In this document: piece by piece, positions 1 through 5,506 of the stretch
Layout: every line of letters starts with the position of its first letter
Position numbering within the stretch: the first letter of the stretch is position 1
Assembly (NCBI GenBank): GCA_002479245.1
Contig: DLMG01000012.1
Coordinates: 1-8,044, forward strand
Length of the DNA: 8,044 nt
Source of the DNA: Verrucomicrobia subdivision 3 bacterium UBA7542
GTDB taxonomy: Bacteria; Verrucomicrobiota; Verrucomicrobiia; Limisphaerales; UBA11358
Reading direction: 5' to 3'
Translations under genes and position numbers: made by a program
The notes under the pieces: model-generated
The model's input: the letters and a program-made list of their open reading frames with translations, nothing else
Told to the model about the DNA's origin: nothing
Database searches by the model: none

Positions 1-116
1 CGCGCGCCGAGCAAAAGTTTTGCGCCTTCCACGCCGAACGCCCGTGCCGCCGCCGCGCCAAATCCACTCGATGCGCCGGTGATTAAAACCCATTTGTCTT
101 TCAACAGCATTTTCAT
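1..116 (-). CDS. Short-chain dehydrogenase/reductase, N-terminal part (runs off window)
   Basis: Only the first 38 codons are present; the rest lies left of position 1. The protein begins MKMLLKDKWVLITGASSGFG, the first beta strand and dinucleotide-binding turn of a Rossmann-fold SDR enzyme, with the TGxxxGxG motif at residues 13-20 (TGASSGFG). SDR enzymes use NAD(P)H to oxidise or reduce alcohols and ketones in the cytoplasm; the substrate cannot be told from this fragment. The start could be the ATG at 116 or the second ATG two codons later; no clear ribosome binding site is seen before either. It faces away from tRNA-Ala and cdsA. The family call is secure, the specific function unknown. 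Confidence 0.85.
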   Translation of the reverse strand, partial: MKMLLKDKWVLITGASSGFGAAAARAFGVEGAKLLLGA

Positions 117-182
117 GGTTTGATGAATTTATTCGGCAGTTTTCAATGATTTAGGTGTAAAAACAGAATAATTGTCGGGGCT

Positions 183-240
183 GGCCTGCCATCCGTAGCC
201 CGGAACTTGTGGCGGAGAGTCCTCCTCCGCCAAGGCTAAG
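183..240. repeat. Composite small palindromic repeat (GTAGCC / CTCCGCCAAGGCTAAGGAGG type)
   Basis: Between the SDR start and the tRNA lies non-coding sequence with GGCCTGCCATCCGTAGCC followed by a part that folds on itself (TGGCGGAG near 211 with CTCCGCCA near 226) and ends CTAAGGAGG. Related pieces (GGCCTG..CCGCC.TAGCCT) recur at 3453-3485 and 7160-7190, so this looks like a dispersed short palindromic element. It is not a gene. Confidence 0.5.
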
Positions 241-246
241 GAGGAC

Positions 247-296
247 ACCATCCTACGCCCGAAACCTCCAAACGTCGGTTCCGGGCGTAGGATGGT
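247..296. repeat. 20-bp inverted repeat overlapping the tRNA-Ala 3' end
   Basis: The arm at 247-266 (ACCATCCTACGCCCG then AAACC) pairs with 277-296 (GGTT then CCGGGCGTAGGATGGT) over 20 bp with one mismatch; the outer 15 bp are perfect and the loop is 10 nt. The right arm contains 293-296, which are the CCA end and discriminator base of the tRNA on minus. It could act as a 3' hairpin for the tRNA transcript, but no T-run follows on minus, so it is not a classic intrinsic terminator. Confidence 0.75.
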
Positions 297-368
297 GGAG
301 CCGACAGGAATCGAACCTGCGACCTTCTCATTGCGAACGAGACGCTCTGCCAACTGAGCTACGACCCC
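293..368 (-). tRNA. tRNA-Ala, anticodon CGC
   Basis: Read on minus, the 76 nt fold into a full cloverleaf: acceptor stem GGGGTCG/CGGCTCC, D stem GCTC/GAGC, anticodon stem TCTCG/TGAGA with loop TTCGCAA, a 5-nt variable loop, T stem GCAGG/CCTGT with loop TTCGATT, discriminator A and an encoded CCA. The loop places CGC at positions 34-36, which reads the alanine codon GCG. The third acceptor pair is G3:U70, the established identity element for alanyl-tRNA synthetase, so anticodon and acceptor stem agree. The encoded CCA is also part of a long inverted repeat. Confidence 0.97.
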
Positions 369-446
369 ATCCACGTCAGCCGCAAATAATTTTGCCAGAA
401 AAAACGCCGTGCTGCAACCGTTAAGTAAATGTGCGAATGGCTGTAC

Positions 447-518
447 GTTTGGAGTTCCGCGTTTACGCGGTCCTTGTGGCACATGAAGTCCGCGCCGCGT
501 AAACGCGGAACTCCAAAC
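447..518. repeat. Perfect 24-bp inverted repeat (REP-like hairpin)
   Basis: The arms 447-470 and 495-518 are exact reverse complements over 24 bp (GTTTGGAGTTCCGCG... and ...CGCGGAACTCCAAAC) around a 24-nt loop. The inner part GCGTTTACGC is nearly self-complementary. It lies between tRNA-Ala (minus) and cdsA (plus), upstream of both, so it is not a shared terminator. It resembles dispersed palindromes of other large bacterial genomes, but only one copy is seen here. Confidence 0.85.
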
Positions 519-551
519 CGATCCGTGCCCGGCCTGCAATGCGATTCGGAA

Positions 552-580
552 TTGGCAATTCCTGTCGGCCCTGCTATTTT
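552..580 (+). promoter_or_regulatory. Candidate sigma70-type promoter for cdsA
   Basis: TTGGCA at 552-557 (5 of 6 to TTGACA) and TATTTT at 575-580 (4 of 6 to TATAAT) are separated by exactly 17 nt. The predicted transcription start is about 586-589, at or just before the cdsA ATG, so the mRNA would be leaderless or nearly so. This fits the absence of a Shine-Dalgarno sequence. It is a pattern match only. Confidence 0.5.
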
Positions 581-588
581 CCGGGCGC

Positions 589-1503
589 ATGTCCGACACG
601 GCTGTTGTGGCCCAAACGCCCTCGAAGGCACAAGTGTTTCTCCGCCGGTTGATCACCACGGTGATTCTCTGGACGGTGATTCTTGCGGCTTTGTTTTCCG
701 AAAACCGCCTCGTTGCCAACGGCGGGTTTGTTCTCATCATGATATTTCTCGCGACAGCCGGGCTTGCGGAATTTTACGGACTCGTTGAAAGGCGCAATCT
801 TGTCTGCTTCAAGTGGTGTGGTCTGCTCGGGGGTGTGTTGCTCATGGTGGGCACGTTTTTGCATTTGACCGGACATCTCGGCATTTACAACTCGCCGTCG
901 CGCGCGAACGATTTTGAAACGGGTTTCCTCATTCTGTTCGTGCTCGGTTTGTGCGTGCGGCAATTCGTTTCGCGCAGCAACACCGCGGGCATTCTGGCCA
1001 TCTCCACGACCTTGTTTGGCCTGATGTATGTGCCGTGGCTGTTGAACTTCATCCAGAAAATCAATTTCTTTCCCGGCGTGGACGGCCGGTTCTACGTCCT
1101 TTACTTCGTCCTCGTGACGAAATTCAGCGACACTGGCGCGTATGCCGTCGGCTCGCTCATTGGCCGGCATAAAATGATTCCACGCATCAGCCCCGGCAAA
1201 ACGTGGGAGGGCTTTGGCGGCGCAATTTTTCTTTCGACCGTGACGAGCCTCGTCTTTGCGCATTTTTTTGGCGATAAAATGGCGGGCATGAACTGGCGGC
1301 ACGCGATGGTGCTGGGTGTTTTGCTGGGTTTGACGGCGGTCATCGGTGACTTGATTGAATCGCTCTTCAAGCGCGAAGCGGGCGTCAAAGATTCCGGCGG
1401 ACTGTTTCCCGGCATCGGCGGCATCCTCGACTTGCTGGACAGTTTGCTGTTCAATGCGCCCATCATGTATCTCTATTTGCGGCATATTCTCACGCATACA
1501 TGA
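589..1503 (+). CDS. cdsA: Phosphatidate cytidylyltransferase (CDP-diacylglycerol synthase)
   Basis: This integral membrane enzyme condenses CTP with phosphatidic acid to give CDP-diacylglycerol, the precursor of bacterial phospholipids. The 304-aa protein has several hydrophobic spans (about 21-37, 45-62, 76-94, 111-127, 133-153, 165-178, 211-226, 239-255) and the family's C-terminal signature: SDTGAY at 180-185, the PGKTWEG segment at 202-208, and SLFKREAGVKDSGGLFP at 258-274 followed by GIGGILDLLDS. Family members usually have H and R in the PxHGGxxDRxD part; here these are I276 and L282, while the K-R, K-D and the two late Asp residues remain. The ATG at 589 gives a normal start, with a good promoter match just upstream. 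dxr follows on the same strand after 118 bp, a common neighbour of cdsA in bacteria. Confidence 0.95.
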   Translation: MSDTAVVAQTPSKAQVFLRRLITTVILWTVILAALFSENRLVANGGFVLIMIFLATAGLAEFYGLVERRNLVCFKWCGLLGGVLLMVGTFLHLTGHLGIYNSPSRANDFETGFLILFVLGLCVRQFVSRSNTAGILAISTTLFGLMYVPWLLNFIQKINFFPGVDGRFYVLYFVLVTKFSDTGAYAVGSLIGRHKMIPRISPGKTWEGFGGAIFLSTVTSLVFAHFFGDKMAGMNWRHAMVLGVLLGLTAVIGDLIESLFKREAGVKDSGGLFPGIGGILDLLDSLLFNAPIMYLYLRHILTHT

Positions 1504-1546
1504 GAAACGAACGCAGCGAAATTCTGAGGCGCCCTGAAACCGGGGG

Positions 1547-1614
1547 GTTGGAGTGTTGGAGTGTTGGAGTGTTGAATTCCAGTGCTCCATTACTCCAGTA
1601 CTCCATCTCTCCAT
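1547..1614. repeat. Octamer repeat block between cdsA and dxr
   Basis: Three exact tandem copies of GTTGGAGT occupy 1547-1570, plus a partial copy to 1574. After a short spacer come four degenerate octamers of the opposite sense (TGCTCCAT, TACTCCAG, TACTCCAT, CTCTCCAT) at 1583-1614. The two halves can partly pair into an imperfect hairpin just before the dxr start codon. The block replaces the usual ribosome-binding-site region of dxr. Confidence 0.8.
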
Positions 1615-1621
1615 TCCGCCG

Positions 1622-2758
1622 ATGAAAAATGTAGTTTTACTCGGTTCGACCGGCTCCATCGGCACCAGCAGTGTCAAAGTGGCCGAGGATTTGCCGGACC
1701 GCATCCGGCTGGTCGGCCTGGCCGCCGGAAACAATGCCGAACTGTTGCTCAAACAGGCGCGCAAACACCGGCCTGAGGCCATTTCAATCAACAACCCCGA
1801 AAAGGCCGGCGACTTGGGAAAATTCTTCGGAGCGGCGACGCAGATTTATTCGGGCGATGAAGGCTTGATCAAACTCGCCACGCTGCCGGCGGCGGACATC
1901 GTGCTCATTGCCATCGTCGGCACGGCGGGATTGAAGCCCGCACTTGCCGCGATTCGTGCGGGCAAGGACATCGCCATCGCGTCGAAGGAAATTCTGGTGA
2001 TGGCCGGCGAAATCGTGATGAGCGAGGCGCGCAAACACGGCGTTCGCGTGCTCGCCGTGGACAGCGAACATTCGGCGATTTTTCAGTGTCTTGATGGCAA
2101 GCCGTCCAGTTCCGTCCGCAAACTCTGGCTGACGGCGTCCGGCGGACCGTTTCGCACCACGCCGAAGGAGGAATTTCCCGGCATCACCGTTGAGCGTGCG
2201 CTCAAACATCCGTCGTGGGTCATGGGCAAAAAAATCACCATTGATTCAGCGACGTTATTCAACAAGGGACTGGAAATGATTGAAGCGCGCTGGCTGTTTG
2301 ACATCGGCATGGAACGTGTGGGCGTGCTGGTGCATCCGCAAAGCATCGTTCACTCATTGGTGGAATTTGTGGATGGAGCGTTGCTCGCGCAGCTTTCCAC
2401 GCCGGACATGTGCCTGCCGATTCAATATGCGTTGACCTACCCCGACCGTGTGCCGAGTGAGCGGGTGCAGACCAATTTTACCAGACTCGGCAGCCTGACG
2501 TTTGAGGAACCGGATGTGGAACGTTTTCCGGCGCTGAAACTCGCGCGGCGGGCAGGGGAGGTGGGCGGCACATTGCCGGCGGTGTTGAACGCGGCGAACG
2601 AAGTGGCGGTGGCGGCGTTCTTGAACCGCAAAATCAATTTTCCGCAAATCACGGAAATCGTGCGTCGTACGATGAATGCGCACAAAGTTGTGTTGCATCC
2701 GACCCTGGAACAAATTTTGGAGGCTGACGCCTGGGCGCGGCGCGAGGCGGCGAAATAA
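1622..2758 (+). CDS. dxr: 1-deoxy-D-xylulose 5-phosphate reductoisomerase
   Basis: This cytoplasmic enzyme catalyses the first committed step of the MEP (non-mevalonate) isoprenoid pathway, converting DXP to 2-C-methyl-D-erythritol 4-phosphate with NADPH and a divalent metal. The 378-aa protein has the NADPH-binding GSTGSIG at 8-14, the metal-binding VDSEH at 146-150 (D147, E149), TASGGPFR at 171-178, KHPSWVMGKKITIDSATLFN at 195-214 with H196 and W199, NKGLEMIEA with the third metal ligand E218, and HPQSIVHSLVEF. All key residues are intact. The start is the ATG at 1622, which puts the conserved N-terminal strand MKNVVLLGSTGSIG at the beginning; an in-frame GTG at 1553 would only translate the octamer repeats. 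No Shine-Dalgarno sequence is visible. The cassette array begins within about 60 bp of its stop codon. Confidence 0.97.
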   Translation: MKNVVLLGSTGSIGTSSVKVAEDLPDRIRLVGLAAGNNAELLLKQARKHRPEAISINNPEKAGDLGKFFGAATQIYSGDEGLIKLATLPAADIVLIAIVGTAGLKPALAAIRAGKDIAIASKEILVMAGEIVMSEARKHGVRVLAVDSEHSAIFQCLDGKPSSSVRKLWLTASGGPFRTTPKEEFPGITVERALKHPSWVMGKKITIDSATLFNKGLEMIEARWLFDIGMERVGVLVHPQSIVHSLVEFVDGALLAQLSTPDMCLPIQYALTYPDRVPSERVQTNFTRLGSLTFEEPDVERFPALKLARRAGEVGGTLPAVLNAANEVAVAAFLNRKINFPQITEIVRRTMNAHKVVLHPTLEQILEADAWARREAAK

Positions 2759-2769
2759 ACGGCTCCTTC

Positions 2770-2817
2770 CCTCAACGATTTGAAGCTTCGGTTGTGCAGC
2801 CGATCCTGATGTTAGGC
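2770..2817 (-). other. Possible terminal attC-like end of the array
   Basis: GTTAGGC at 2811-2817 is the R''-type heptamer (GCCTAAC on minus) of the leftmost cassette. GTTAGGCGGCATT (2811-2823) is complementary to 3077-3089 except at one base, marking the two ends of one cassette. Leftward, CCTCAAC at 2770-2776 and a small hairpin (TCGGTTG/CAGCCGA) could be the rest of the site. The 48-bp length is below the usual attC range, so the left half may be decayed. Confidence 0.35.
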
Positions 2818-2841
2818 GGCATTAACGTCGAAACCATAATC

Positions 2842-3036
2842 TCATGGTGACTGACTCTGTCGGCCTGCCATCGCATTTGTGCTAATCGTAACGCTTACTG
2901 AAGGCGCGGAGTTTTCGCCCTGAATCTGGGTGCTGTGGCGACGAATCTTGGAGCTCTGAATGGGTGGGAGCAGTAAGCCTGCTGCCAACACCAAACCGAT
3001 GAAGGCTCCGAGAATGAACATATGTTTGCGACTCAT
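2842..3036 (-). CDS. Small membrane-anchored or secreted hypothetical protein (cassette gene)
   Basis: The 64-aa product starts MSRKHMFILGAFIGLVLAAG: a short positive N-terminus and one hydrophobic segment at about 6-24, followed by a polar tail rich in Ser, Gln and Thr. It is either a signal anchor or an uncleaved signal peptide; no signal-peptidase II lipobox is seen. The start at 3036 is preferred over an in-frame start at 3078 because AAAGGAATC lies 3-11 nt upstream of the ATG, one of the few Shine-Dalgarno-like sites in the array. The gene fills the cassette bounded by the complementary ends at 2811 and 3089. I recognise no family. Confidence 0.55.
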   Translation of the reverse strand: MSRKHMFILGAFIGLVLAAGLLLPPIQSSKIRRHSTQIQGENSAPSVSVTISTNAMAGRQSQSP

Positions 3037-3177
3037 ATGATTCCTTTGACAGTGCGGTCCATAAATACTCACACGCAATGCCGGCTAACGACTACTCAAG
3101 AGGGCGTCTATATTGCATGACGACTTTTCTATATTGCCGTCGCCGGGTCAAGCCTGCGGGAACACAAAAAAACCATC

Positions 3178-3218
3178 AACCCCGTAAAGGGGCGTGGCCC
3201 CCACGGGGCTTTACGCTC
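3178..3218. repeat. Palindromic repeat shared with attC-B
   Basis: The sequence ACCCCGTAAAGG...CGTGGCCCC.ACGGGGCT.TACGCTC at 3178-3218 recurs with few differences at 7107-7146 inside attC-B. It can fold through CGTAAAG/CTTTACG and CGTGG/CCACG. Here it lies 20 bp upstream of the IS110-type start codon. Confidence 0.7.
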
Positions 3219-3238
3219 CTCAACCCTCAACCGCACAA

Positions 3239-3394
3239 ATGAACACACCGCATCCCTATGACCTGGTCATCGGCCTGGATCGCTCCGACAAAAAGGCCGA
3301 CCTGCACCTCATCACCACCGCCACCGGCCAGCGCCGGTCCCAAACCATTGACACCACTCCCGAAGCACTCTGGGACTGGCTGCGGCCCGACTGA
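3239..3394 (+). pseudogene. IS110-family transposase, N-terminal remnant
   Basis: The 51-aa frame MNTPHPYDLVIGLDRSDKKA... matches in style the first part of the DEDD (RuvC-like) domain of IS110-type transposases, where a strand of the form hhGhDhs carries the first catalytic Asp (D14 here). Full-length enzymes have roughly 300-400 residues with a second C-terminal domain holding a catalytic Ser; here the frame stops after ...EALWDWLRPD, so about seven eighths is missing. The break falls where attC-like sequence resumes (GACTGAGTCC). The 3110-3238 stretch upstream may hold what is left of the element's left end, where IS110-group elements encode their bridge RNA. It is on plus, against the array. 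The family call is from recognition only. Confidence 0.6.
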
Positions 3395-3418
3395 GTCCGA
3401 ATAGGTGTTTAGCCGGAT

Positions 3419-3580
3419 GCCCAGCGTCCGAGCTGCCAACTGAAATTAAGTCGGCCTGCCCGCCGTAGCCTTGGGCGAAGGCGGGAGTTCCACTTCTGAG
3501 GTCGCGAAAACGGAAAGAAAAATCTTTCCGCAAGGGAATGCTTTTTTCTATTGACCGTCCGGGCTTAATAGGTGTTAGGC
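3419..3580 (-). other. attC-G, divergent attC of the zinc-ribbon cassette
   Basis: The right heptamer GTTAGGC (3574-3580) is a good R'' and pairs over 12 bp with the other end of the cassette at 4008-4019. The left end is weak: GCCCAGCGTCCGAGCTGCC at 3419 resembles the GCCTAACGTCCAGAGCTC of the other sites but has AGC where AAC is expected. The interior contains a GTAGCCTTGG-type palindrome (3453-3485) and an AT-rich stretch. The site may be decayed or may be two sites merged. Confidence 0.5.
3453..3485. repeat. GCCGTAGCCTTGG-type palindrome inside attC-G
   Basis: CCCGCC (3459-3464) pairs with GGCGGG (3480-3485), and GCCTT with AAGGC competes inside. A near copy sits in attC-B at 7160-7190 and a partial relative lies at 183-203 near the tRNA, so this is a dispersed short palindromic element found both inside and outside attC sites. 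Confidence 0.65.
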
Positions 3581-3999
3581 GGCATTTGGTCATCCTTCAA
3601 ACCCAACTCCTGTGCTGAATGCTTTTCCTTCAGTATCTCCCAGAACTCTTGGATCTCTTTGACTGAGTAGCCTACTTGTGAAAACACAGATTCGTTCCGA
3701 TTTGGCCAGGAGTGGAGCCAATCCAGCAGAGGCCAAACTTGGAAACCGCTGGCGATGCCCTCTTTGAAGTAACATATCACGGCCTCACGGGTCGCCCGAA
3801 AATTACCGCGAGCCTTTCGCAATTGACGCAGCGTCTGGGCAAGAAACTCAATCGGGACGTCTGTCGTTCCGGCCAGTTTGTCTGCCATCTCTGGCGAAAG
3901 GAACAACAACGTGGCGGGTAGCTCAGCGCCGCAGAACGCACAAACGTAATTTCTACGGTCGTAGATGATGCCGTTACATTTTGGGCAACGATAGCTCAT
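3565..3999 (-). CDS. Zinc-ribbon hypothetical protein (cassette gene)
   Basis: The 144-aa product opens MSYRCPKCNGIIYDRRNYVC and continues AFCG: four cysteines (C5, C8, C20, C23) in two CxxC knuckles, a likely zinc ribbon. The rest looks alpha-helical and soluble (about 36-80 and 112-132) with no signal peptide or membrane span; I do not recognise its family. The start at 3999 places the ribbon at the very N-terminus, as usual for such proteins; no Shine-Dalgarno is seen and the ATG is only 19 nt from the cassette end. The stop codon (3565-3567) lies inside the cassette's attC: the last residues PPNTY are encoded by the R'' heptamer and adjoining bases, so this gene is fused to its recombination site. 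Confidence 0.75.
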   Translation of the reverse strand: MSYRCPKCNGIIYDRRNYVCAFCGAELPATLLFLSPEMADKLAGTTDVPIEFLAQTLRQLRKARGNFRATREAVICYFKEGIASGFQVWPLLDWLHSWPNRNESVFSQVGYSVKEIQEFWEILKEKHSAQELGLKDDQMPPNTY

Positions 4000-4012
4000 A
4001 GGGCTAGATGCC

Positions 4013-4108
4013 GCCTAACGAGAGAACTGAGCGATGCGGGCGGCCCAGCGCGTCCGCATTGGCCACCAGCGTGGCCCGCCCGCCTTCGATCCAGTGATTT
4101 TGTTCGGC
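4013..4108 (-). other. attC-F, 96-bp divergent attC
   Basis: The ends are GCCTAAC (4013-4019) and GTTCGGC (4102-4108). Inside, ACTGAGCG (4027-4034) partly pairs with CGATCCAGT (4087-4095), the expected L boxes with unpaired bases, and GCGGGCGG (4036-4043) pairs perfectly with CCGCCCGC (4076-4083), continuing as an imperfect stem. The whole folds as a single hairpin. Its sequence is unrelated to attC A-E, so this cassette probably came from another source array. Confidence 0.75.
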
Positions 4109-4149
4109 TCGCGTGTCATACAGATCCCAATTCCGCCGTGCACTTGGGT

Positions 4150-5280
4150 TCAAGGTTGGTCACTGATCTTCAGATACAACTGCTCGCGGCCGTAGTAGCC
4201 GCTGTTGTAGAAAAGGGCGGCGCGACCATCGGGCAAGAGGTGAATGAACTGTCGCCATAGGTTGTAGCCCTCGCCAGCGTCGAGCGCGGCCTTCGGGATG
4301 TCTTTAACCCATTCAATCGGCTCCGGCGCGAAATGCCATCCCTGCACCGGCCATTCCTCATCGCACCACGCAAAGCCGCCCAGGCTCGGCGGCGGCTCTT
4401 CGGTCCAGACGGCTTTCTGGCCAGGATCCGGCGCGGTGGGCGACGCGTTGACCACTGCCACCCATTTGTGTTGACGACCGCGCAGGAGTTGGAGGCCGCC
4501 AACCCAACCCGAAGCCCAGTGCCCCACCTGCTGGCAAGGCTCGAGGACCACGCCTCGTTTGGTTGCGACTGTCTCGCCCAGCTTTTGTGTCGCGACCGCC
4601 TGTGCCGAGCCAAACGGGCTGATCTTCCGCTGTTGCGCTTTGCGCGGATAGCCCATGTAGAAATACAGAAACTCCTTGCGTTCCGGAAAATAGTAGCCGG
4701 TGACCGCATCTGTGTGCTTGGCGTCGAATTCGTCCTCCGCGCCAGGCGGAATAATCGGTTGAGGCTCGAACGTCCACGGGCCGGCGAGCTTTTTCGCCCA
4801 CGCGCGCTGGACTTGTTTGTGCCCGTCCTTAAAGCTTACCACGAGCAGCCAATAGCGCCCGTCAACCTTCGCGGCCTGATTCGGATGGTCTGGGTCCATC
4901 ACGATGAAGGGCTTGTGGAATCCGCCCACCGCCTCCGGGTTGGTCACCGGCAGGGGACCTTCTAACTTCCATTGTCCCGGTCCGAGATTCTCGCGATTCG
5001 TGCAGATGGCCTGGGCGTGTCCCCAAGGATCGCAGAACAGTACCATTCGCCAGCCTTGGATCGCTTCATCCCAGACAATGCACGGGTCGCCGCTCACGCC
5101 CTGGTCGCTACGCTGCCGTTGCAGCACCACGCCCCGCCGAGTCCACGAACTCGGGATCGCGAAGCCGCCGCGCAGTTTCGAGTTGGCCGCGGGTTTTGGG
5201 GAAACCTCCTGCGCGTGGGCCGCGCTCGTCACGACGCTGGCCCCGCAAAGAAGGGGAAGGATCAACAACAGTGGTCTCAT
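4150..5280 (-). CDS. Secreted beta-propeller protein, glycoside hydrolase-like (cassette gene)
   Basis: The 376-aa protein has a clear signal peptide (MRPLLLILPLLCGASVVTSA, likely cleaved after AHA at about 23), so it acts in the periplasm or outside. The mature part repeats a blade-like pattern typical of five-bladed propeller glycosidases of the GH43/GH32/GH130 type: GDPCIVWDE (64-72) then GWRMVLFCD, HKPFIVMDPD (122-131) then RYWLLVVSF, AGPWTFEPQPIIPPG (166-180), EFLYFYMGY (203-211), GGLQLLRG (261-268) and a last DGRAALFYNSGYY (351-363). I cannot assign the catalytic acids or a substrate, so hydrolase activity is inference. The start at 5280 is set by the signal peptide; the open frame continues upstream through attC-E, which is not coding. 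It fills the cassette 4102-5308, with the stop about 40 nt from attC-F. Confidence 0.75.
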   Translation of the reverse strand: MRPLLLILPLLCGASVVTSAAHAQEVSPKPAANSKLRGGFAIPSSWTRRGVVLQRQRSDQGVSGDPCIVWDEAIQGWRMVLFCDPWGHAQAICTNRENLGPGQWKLEGPLPVTNPEAVGGFHKPFIVMDPDHPNQAAKVDGRYWLLVVSFKDGHKQVQRAWAKKLAGPWTFEPQPIIPPGAEDEFDAKHTDAVTGYYFPERKEFLYFYMGYPRKAQQRKISPFGSAQAVATQKLGETVATKRGVVLEPCQQVGHWASGWVGGLQLLRGRQHKWVAVVNASPTAPDPGQKAVWTEEPPPSLGGFAWCDEEWPVQGWHFAPEPIEWVKDIPKAALDAGEGYNLWRQFIHLLPDGRAALFYNSGYYGREQLYLKISDQP

Positions 5281-5301
5281 ATGCTCATGGTCCAGGCTTG
5301 T

Positions 5302-5451
5302 GCCGAACGTCCAGAGTTCAGGCACGCGGGGCTGATGACGTCCTCCGCGAAAGCGGAACCCCGAAGGCTTTCGGGGCTGGCCGGCTGTACGCCATCCCGT
5401 TGCCTGCTCGCGATGCTGTTTATCGGAGTTGCCTGCAGCGATTTGTTCGGC
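5302..5451 (-). repeat. attC-E integron recombination site (150 bp)
   Basis: The ends are GCCGAAC (5302-5308) and GTTCGGC (5445-5451). Inside, TTCAGGCA pairs with TGCCTGCAG, leaving one unpaired C. The centre holds nested hairpins CCGC-GAAA-GCGG and CCCCGAA/TTCGGGG. It is nearly identical to attC-D. It is the attC of the DUF6429 cassette, whose other end is at 5764-5772. Confidence 0.85.
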
Positions 5452-5471
5452 GTTTTCATTTGCTGCCACGA

Positions 5472-5500
5472 TTGAAACTCTGGCCGCGAAATGGTAGCAT
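5472..5500 (+). promoter_or_regulatory. Cassette-internal promoter for the DUF6429 gene
   Basis: TTGAAA (5472-5477, 5 of 6 to TTGACA) and TAGCAT (5495-5500, 4 of 6 to TATAAT) are separated by 17 nt. The -10 ends only 6 nt before the ATG at 5507, so transcription would begin at or next to the start codon, giving a leaderless mRNA. The gene runs against the array and could not use an array promoter, which supports the call. Confidence 0.55.
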
Positions 5501-5506
5501 GATCTC

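Larger units (their letters stand above)
3083..3414 (-). other. Candidate attC interrupted by an IS110-type remnant
   Basis: GGCTAACGACTACTCAAGAGGG (3083-3104) reads like an R'-L' half and GACTGAGTCCGAATAGGTGTTTAGCC (3389-3414) like an L''-R'' half: the ends pair as GGCTAA-AC with GTT-TAGCC, and ACTCA/TGAGT lies inside on both sides. Between them lie a transposase fragment and its upstream sequence, so an attC may have been split. The right heptamer carries one extra T, and a second similar end follows at 3574-3580, so the boundaries are uncertain. Confidence 0.35.

Noticed and set aside
247..296. Intrinsic terminator for tRNA-Ala
   Set aside because: The stem is strong but no run of T follows on minus, and the stem includes the mature tRNA end.
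377..406. Sigma54-like promoter (TGGC...TTGC on minus) before tRNA-Ala
   Set aside because: The GG-to-GC spacing is 11 rather than 10 and the surrounding consensus is weak; a tRNA gene would not be expected to use it.
129..740. A 203-codon frame on minus across the tRNA and hairpins
   Set aside because: It runs through a tRNA gene and two inverted repeats and has no recognisable domain.
574..1794. A 406-codon open frame on minus across cdsA and the repeat block
   Set aside because: It is antisense to the clear cdsA and dxr frames, is rich in His/Arg/Gln as mirror frames are, and shows no domain.
4333..4965. A 210-codon plus-strand frame inside the propeller gene
   Set aside because: It is a mirror frame of a protein with a clear signal peptide and blade motifs.
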